Assembly: GCA_009767595.1 (NCBI GenBank)
Contig: VSDK01002149.1
Span: forward strand, 187,617 to 251,616
Reading direction: 5' to 3'
DNA: 64,000 bases
Origin: Symbiodinium kawagutii
Lineage: Eukaryota > Sar > Dinophyceae > Suessiales > Symbiodiniaceae
This document shows, piece by piece, positions 62,330-64,000 of the stretch (positions are counted from its first letter, which is position 1; each line of letters starts with the position of its first letter). A program made the position numbers and the translations under genes. The notes beneath the pieces were generated by a model. That model searched no databases. It was not told the DNA's origin and was given only the letters and a program-made list of their open reading frames with translations.

Positions 62330-63013
62330 ACCATGACTGCAAGTGTTTGAACCATGAGCTTGTTGGTGATTATCAGTGACTATCTCCTGTCAATCAGTGA
62401 TTATCTCCTACCCCTATTAAGTTATTAACCATGATAATCCCCACTACTAACATCTATTAACCATCAAAATTCCTACCATGAGTAACCGGCAGTAGCCATA
62501 TGACCAGCATTCAACTGCCATCTTCTCCAGTTGGGGAGCTATGGAGCTCTCGCAGCCCAGGAAGTACCGTGGTCGCAACATGGTGCCCTGGGGAAGTGCT
62601 GCCGCCGTGAGCAGCGAGAGCAGCCGCGGACATGCGGAGTTGCAGATCCCCTCGGGCGAGAGGCGCGAAACGGGGACTGTCCGAGGGATGTTCACCGTTA
62701 ATGAACATGTTTTAATGGTGAACTACTGGTGGTCCATGGCATTGTGGTCCATGGCATTTCTTTAATGGTGAACTAATGGAAATAGTTCTGTGGGGTTGTT
62801 TGAATGGTGAACTAATGGGAACTAATGGGAATAGTTGACACTAATGGGAATAGCTGACACATATTGAAACCAATTAGGGATGTTCTACCGGATTTTCCCC
62901 ATGGTTTTGTGGTTAACTATGGTTAACGATGGGGAATTCAAGAGGATTTTCGATGGTGTTGTGTGAGGGTTCCATCAGCTTGGTGGTTGAAACGAGAATT
63001 TGTCCATGTTTTT

Positions 63014-63293
63014 TGAAGGGAAACCAAAGGGAAACCATACTTTCAAAGGGATGTTCCATAGGGTTCCATGGGATTTTCGATGTTTACTATAGGTGGAATT
63101 TTCGATGGTTATATTGCTATGGTTCAACATGTGGTTAAAGTATCGGAGGTCACTTGAGATAATCAACAAAATGTAGCTGGTGGTTTTGATTGACATGTGT
63201 TGCTTTCCCCAATCTTTGGGATGCTTGATGGATTGACAAATATTTTCCAGGGGGGTTGAAACCACCAACCAGATCTGTGTTTGCTGTGGAAAT
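63014..63293. repeat. Dispersed repeat, copy 2
   Basis: AGGGAAACCA units, then GGGATTTTCGATG, ACATGTGGTTAAAG and TGGTGGTTTTGATTGACATG. It ends GGGGTTGAAACCACCAACC and AGATCTGTGTTTGCTGTGG, collinear with 59282-59576. Confidence 0.7.
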
Positions 63294-64000
63294 AGTGGAT
63301 TGGATCTCTATTTCTGCAAGATCTGCGACTGTCCCTGGAAAATCTTAAATGGAAGACTTTAAAGAACACCGATTTATATTTATATGAATTTATATGATAT
63401 ATTACATTACATTCCCAGGCCCTGGTTCAGGTTCGATGTTAGTCGTCGGCCTAATGAGCTCCGTGGTTATGCTAAGATTTGTGTGTGGCGGAAGATCATC
63501 CAAGTGTTGCTGGGTTTTGGAGGTCGCTACGTGGTCTGGTGATGGTCACAACCCATGTTGGGACCAATGAATTAATCAAAGTAGCCCAGCTCAAATCGAT
63601 GTGACCTTCAAACTTTGTTGGTATCACTTGAGTATCTCTTTCAGTAGGCCTGCGCCCAAAGTAAACCACGGCTTCACTACAGCTTCTCAACAGAAAGAAG
63701 AGCCTAGAAGAAGTCGCAATCACAGTTACGCTCGAAATTGCTGAAACTTCTTGCCGCACTAAAGATAGCAAGATAGCAGCATGATGCAGCATGTGTGGCA
63801 ACTGGGCGTTTCTTTTTTTCACAGTGTGGCGAAGCGCCCATTCGTCACACGTGTCTGAGCCCATCTCACCCATCTGGTCAATCCGCCGGGAGGTACAGGA
63901 GAGTTGAGAATGGCCCAGTTCGCGCACCAGAGCAGCTTGGCATGAACTACACCATTTTGTTTTCAGCTGGAGTTTGCTTGGGAAGCATTTGGAATGTTTG

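Larger units (their letters stand above)
61404..64000. other. Downstream region: remaining DYRK exons not identified
   Basis: Contains a duplicated phrase TTCATCAATGTTCATCAGCT (61471-61565), the inverted-repeat element at 62231-62329 and the dispersed repeat at 63014-63293. A GC-rich segment at 62540-62690 is open in several frames and could hold an exon, but shows no kinase motif. Confidence 0.45.

Noticed and set aside
62541..62765. GC-rich ORF after the last DYRK exon as a kinase C-terminal exon
   Set aside because: Open in several frames with none showing the expected C-lobe motifs; left as undetermined.

Overview
The window looks like nuclear DNA of a dinoflagellate (Symbiodiniaceae-like or a relative). 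This rests on four things seen in the sequence. Protein exons are tiny (30-78 nt) and scattered between long non-coding stretches. Almost every exon starts with G directly after an AG acceptor. Splice donors are a mix of GT, GC and at least one GA. A terminal repeat of the resident retroelement holds 16 nt identical to the 3' part of the dinoflagellate spliced leader. Everything recognised lies on the + strand, as expected for unidirectional dinoflagellate gene arrays.

Layout. At 1.9-4.8 kb is the C-lobe of a protein kinase in four or five short exons. From 4.8 to 19.9 kb there are microsatellites, a ~100-bp inverted-repeat (MITE-like) family and a few unrecognised coding-like segments. At 19,944-29,161 sits a 9.2-kb tyrosine-recombinase (DIRS/Ngaro/VIPER-type) retroelement with split direct repeats A1-ORFs-B1-A2-B2. 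From 29.2 to 51 kb the DNA is mostly non-coding, with two assembly gaps inside microsatellites and a 1.2-kb composite tandem-repeat block at 42.3-43.5 kb. At 51.1-61.4 kb a DYRK-family protein kinase can be followed through 22 micro-exons, all but the first with a continuous reading phase. The last 2.6 kb holds repeats only.

The retroelement is the main discovery. Gene order is tyrosine recombinase first, running by an apparent +1 frameshift into a dual-specificity-phosphatase-like domain with an intact C-X5-R loop. Then come a small unknown ORF and a zinc-finger gag-like ORF, separated by one in-frame TGA from a pol ORF. Pol carries a methyltransferase-like domain, a DUF4326-like domain, reverse transcriptase (YFDD) and RNase H. 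The two A repeats are identical over 122 bp, so the copy is young. The truncated spliced leader in A lies 86 nt upstream of the first ATG, where a trans-spliced mRNA would carry it.

Limits: exon borders come from reading phase, splice dinucleotides and remembered family motifs. No alignment or transcript data were available.
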